Source: Aurantiacibacter atlanticus (GTDB lineage: Bacteria; Pseudomonadota; Alphaproteobacteria; Sphingomonadales; Sphingomonadaceae). From it: a stretch of DNA of 64,000 bases. Both the position numbers and the translations under genes were made by a program. The DNA lies in NCBI RefSeq assembly GCF_001077815.2, contig NZ_CP011310.1, positions 930,001 through 994,000 of the forward strand, written 5' to 3'. Of this stretch, positions 63,176-64,000 are shown piece by piece (the first letter of the stretch is position 1; each line of letters opens with the position of its first letter). Below the pieces are notes generated by a model, which was not told where the DNA came from, did not search any database, and saw only the letters and a list, made by a program, of their open reading frames with translations.

Positions 63176-63871
63176 TTAGCCGCTTGTTTCCGGGCTATCG
63201 TCAGCGAAGCGCACGGTCACCTGCACATCGCCGTAACCTGCAACCTGCAAGGGTATCGCGAGGTTTTGCCGCACAGCATCGCGCGCGGCAGTGCGGGCAA
63301 GCGCCATCACTTCGGGATTTTTTGCAAAGTCACGCGCACGGCGGGCGGCGACATCGGAATTGCTGCGACTGAGCGATACAGATGCGTCCCGGCTGACATA
63401 CAGACCATCAGTGAAATAGCGTGCCTGTCCTTCATGGATATTGGGCGTGGAAACGGTAAGGCCGGGTAATTCAACATTCAGCGTCTGACTGGCGGCATCC
63501 CATGCGAAATCGGCGCGGTCCATGCCTGACAGATCTAGGCGGTACTCCACCGTTGCGGGCACAATCATGGCCTGACGCGATTGCAGCGCATCAATTTCCA
63601 GCGGCCCTATGCTTGGGGTAGACGTGCTTTCGGCAACCACATCGAAGCGCGACGAAAACACTGTTAGCGAATTCTGCTTTTCGAAGGTCAGCATTGCGCT
63701 GCCGACAATGTCACCGTGATCCTGCGGGCCCCATTTCTCCCATGCCAGCCAGACCAGCGCGGCAGCCATCAGGCCGATGACAATCCAGACGCCGACACCT
63801 GTGGAGCGCGCGAACCCTTCATCAGCCACGGCAACGCGCGACATTTCATCCTGTTTTAGTTGATTGCCCAT
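63176..63871 (-). CDS. DUF4230-family membrane-anchored protein
   Basis: A 231-residue protein with one N-terminal membrane segment (VGVWIVIGLMAAALVWLAW, about residues 25-43) and a periplasmic domain with the DUF4230 pattern (LTVFSSRFDVVAESTS, VEYRLDLSGMDRADFAWD, and a C-terminal ARRARDFAKNPEVM helix). The ATG at 63,871 overlaps the stop of the gene upstream by 16 bases, which argues against longer frames. Function unknown. Confidence 0.82.
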   Translation of the reverse strand: MGNQLKQDEMSRVAVADEGFARSTGVGVWIVIGLMAAALVWLAWEKWGPQDHGDIVGSAMLTFEKQNSLTVFSSRFDVVAESTSTPSIGPLEIDALQSRQAMIVPATVEYRLDLSGMDRADFAWDAASQTLNVELPGLTVSTPNIHEGQARYFTDGLYVSRDASVSLSRSNSDVAARRARDFAKNPEVMALARTAARDAVRQNLAIPLQVAGYGDVQVTVRFADDSPETSG

Positions 63872-64000
63872 ATATCTTCTGAACAAACAACCGTGCCGCT
63901 GCGTTCCAATTGCTGCAGATGCGCCAGCACGCTTTGTCCGGCTGCTGGCCAAAGGCCCTCATCCACGCCCTTATACATGATAGGCACCATTGCGGCGATG
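63856..64000 (-). CDS. Metallo-beta-lactamase-fold hydrolase, C-terminal end (runs off the window)
   Basis: The last 48 codons of a frame entering from the right edge. They read MVPIMYKGVDEGLWPAAGQS and then VLAHLQQLERSGTVV, the C-terminal winged-helix-like segment of LACTB2-type MBL-fold hydrolases. The metal-binding part lies outside the window. The end overlaps the DUF4230 start by 16 bases. Confidence 0.65.
   Translation of the reverse strand, partial: IAAMVPIMYKGVDEGLWPAAGQSVLAHLQQLERSGTVVCSEDIWAIN

Overview
The window is a high-GC, densely packed alphaproteobacterial chromosome segment. The gene set (several TonB-dependent receptors, FlbD-type flagellar regulator, PhyR, class I PHA synthase with an AKK-rich phasin, DUF2254 and DUF4230 proteins) points to Sphingomonadales, probably an Erythrobacteraceae-like bacterium. 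That placement is inference; no rRNA is present. No insertion sequence, CRISPR array, prophage or plasmid gene was seen.

Region 1 (1-24,860) is a flagellar cluster. On the minus strand lie flbD-like/fliE/fliF/fliG/fliH (fliH runs off the left edge), then a methyltransferase and a HAD-type protein beside the plus-strand flagellin gene, then flgB to flgL followed by motA and motB. On the plus strand lie a reduced MotA-like/MotB-like pair, flgA, flgM, flgN, a lytic transglycosylase, flhA and fliA. The promoters can be read directly: near-perfect sigma-54 sites precede flgB and the transglycosylase gene, and a matched sigma-28-type site with the same 18-nt offset precedes both flagellin and flgM. 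With the FlbD-like activator, FliA and FlgM this forms the usual tiered flagellar cascade.

Region 2 (24,860-39,800) is uptake and nutrient scavenging: modABC; a TetR regulator divergent from a TonB receptor, alpha/beta hydrolase and MFS transporter; a GT2 synthase with an outer-membrane barrel; tRNA-Thr; a TonB receptor with a PhoD-type phosphatase; tRNA-Cys.

Region 3 (39,900-49,400) holds a PilZ protein, an AlaC-type aminotransferase, phaC and a phasin, clpS, lptF-lptG, a small lipoprotein gene with an exact EcfG-type promoter, and a fatty acid desaturase.

Region 4 (49,400-52,300) is the general stress response centre: a single-domain response regulator and phyR with an exact EcfG-type promoter. 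Between them, on the minus strand, is a candidate small RNA of about 85 nt with a C-rich hairpin loop and a strong terminator. It resembles the GsrN class and is the most interesting object here. NepR and EcfG genes are not in the window.

Region 5 (52,300-64,000) carries a MATE exporter, an orphan [2Fe-2S] oxidoreductase subunit, a Fur-type-controlled siderophore receptor with no standard start codon, an ArsC-family protein, a PmtA-like methyltransferase, lipB with a small lipoprotein, an EamA transporter, DUF2254, nadA, DUF4230, and the C-terminal end of a metallo-beta-lactamase-fold protein at the right edge.
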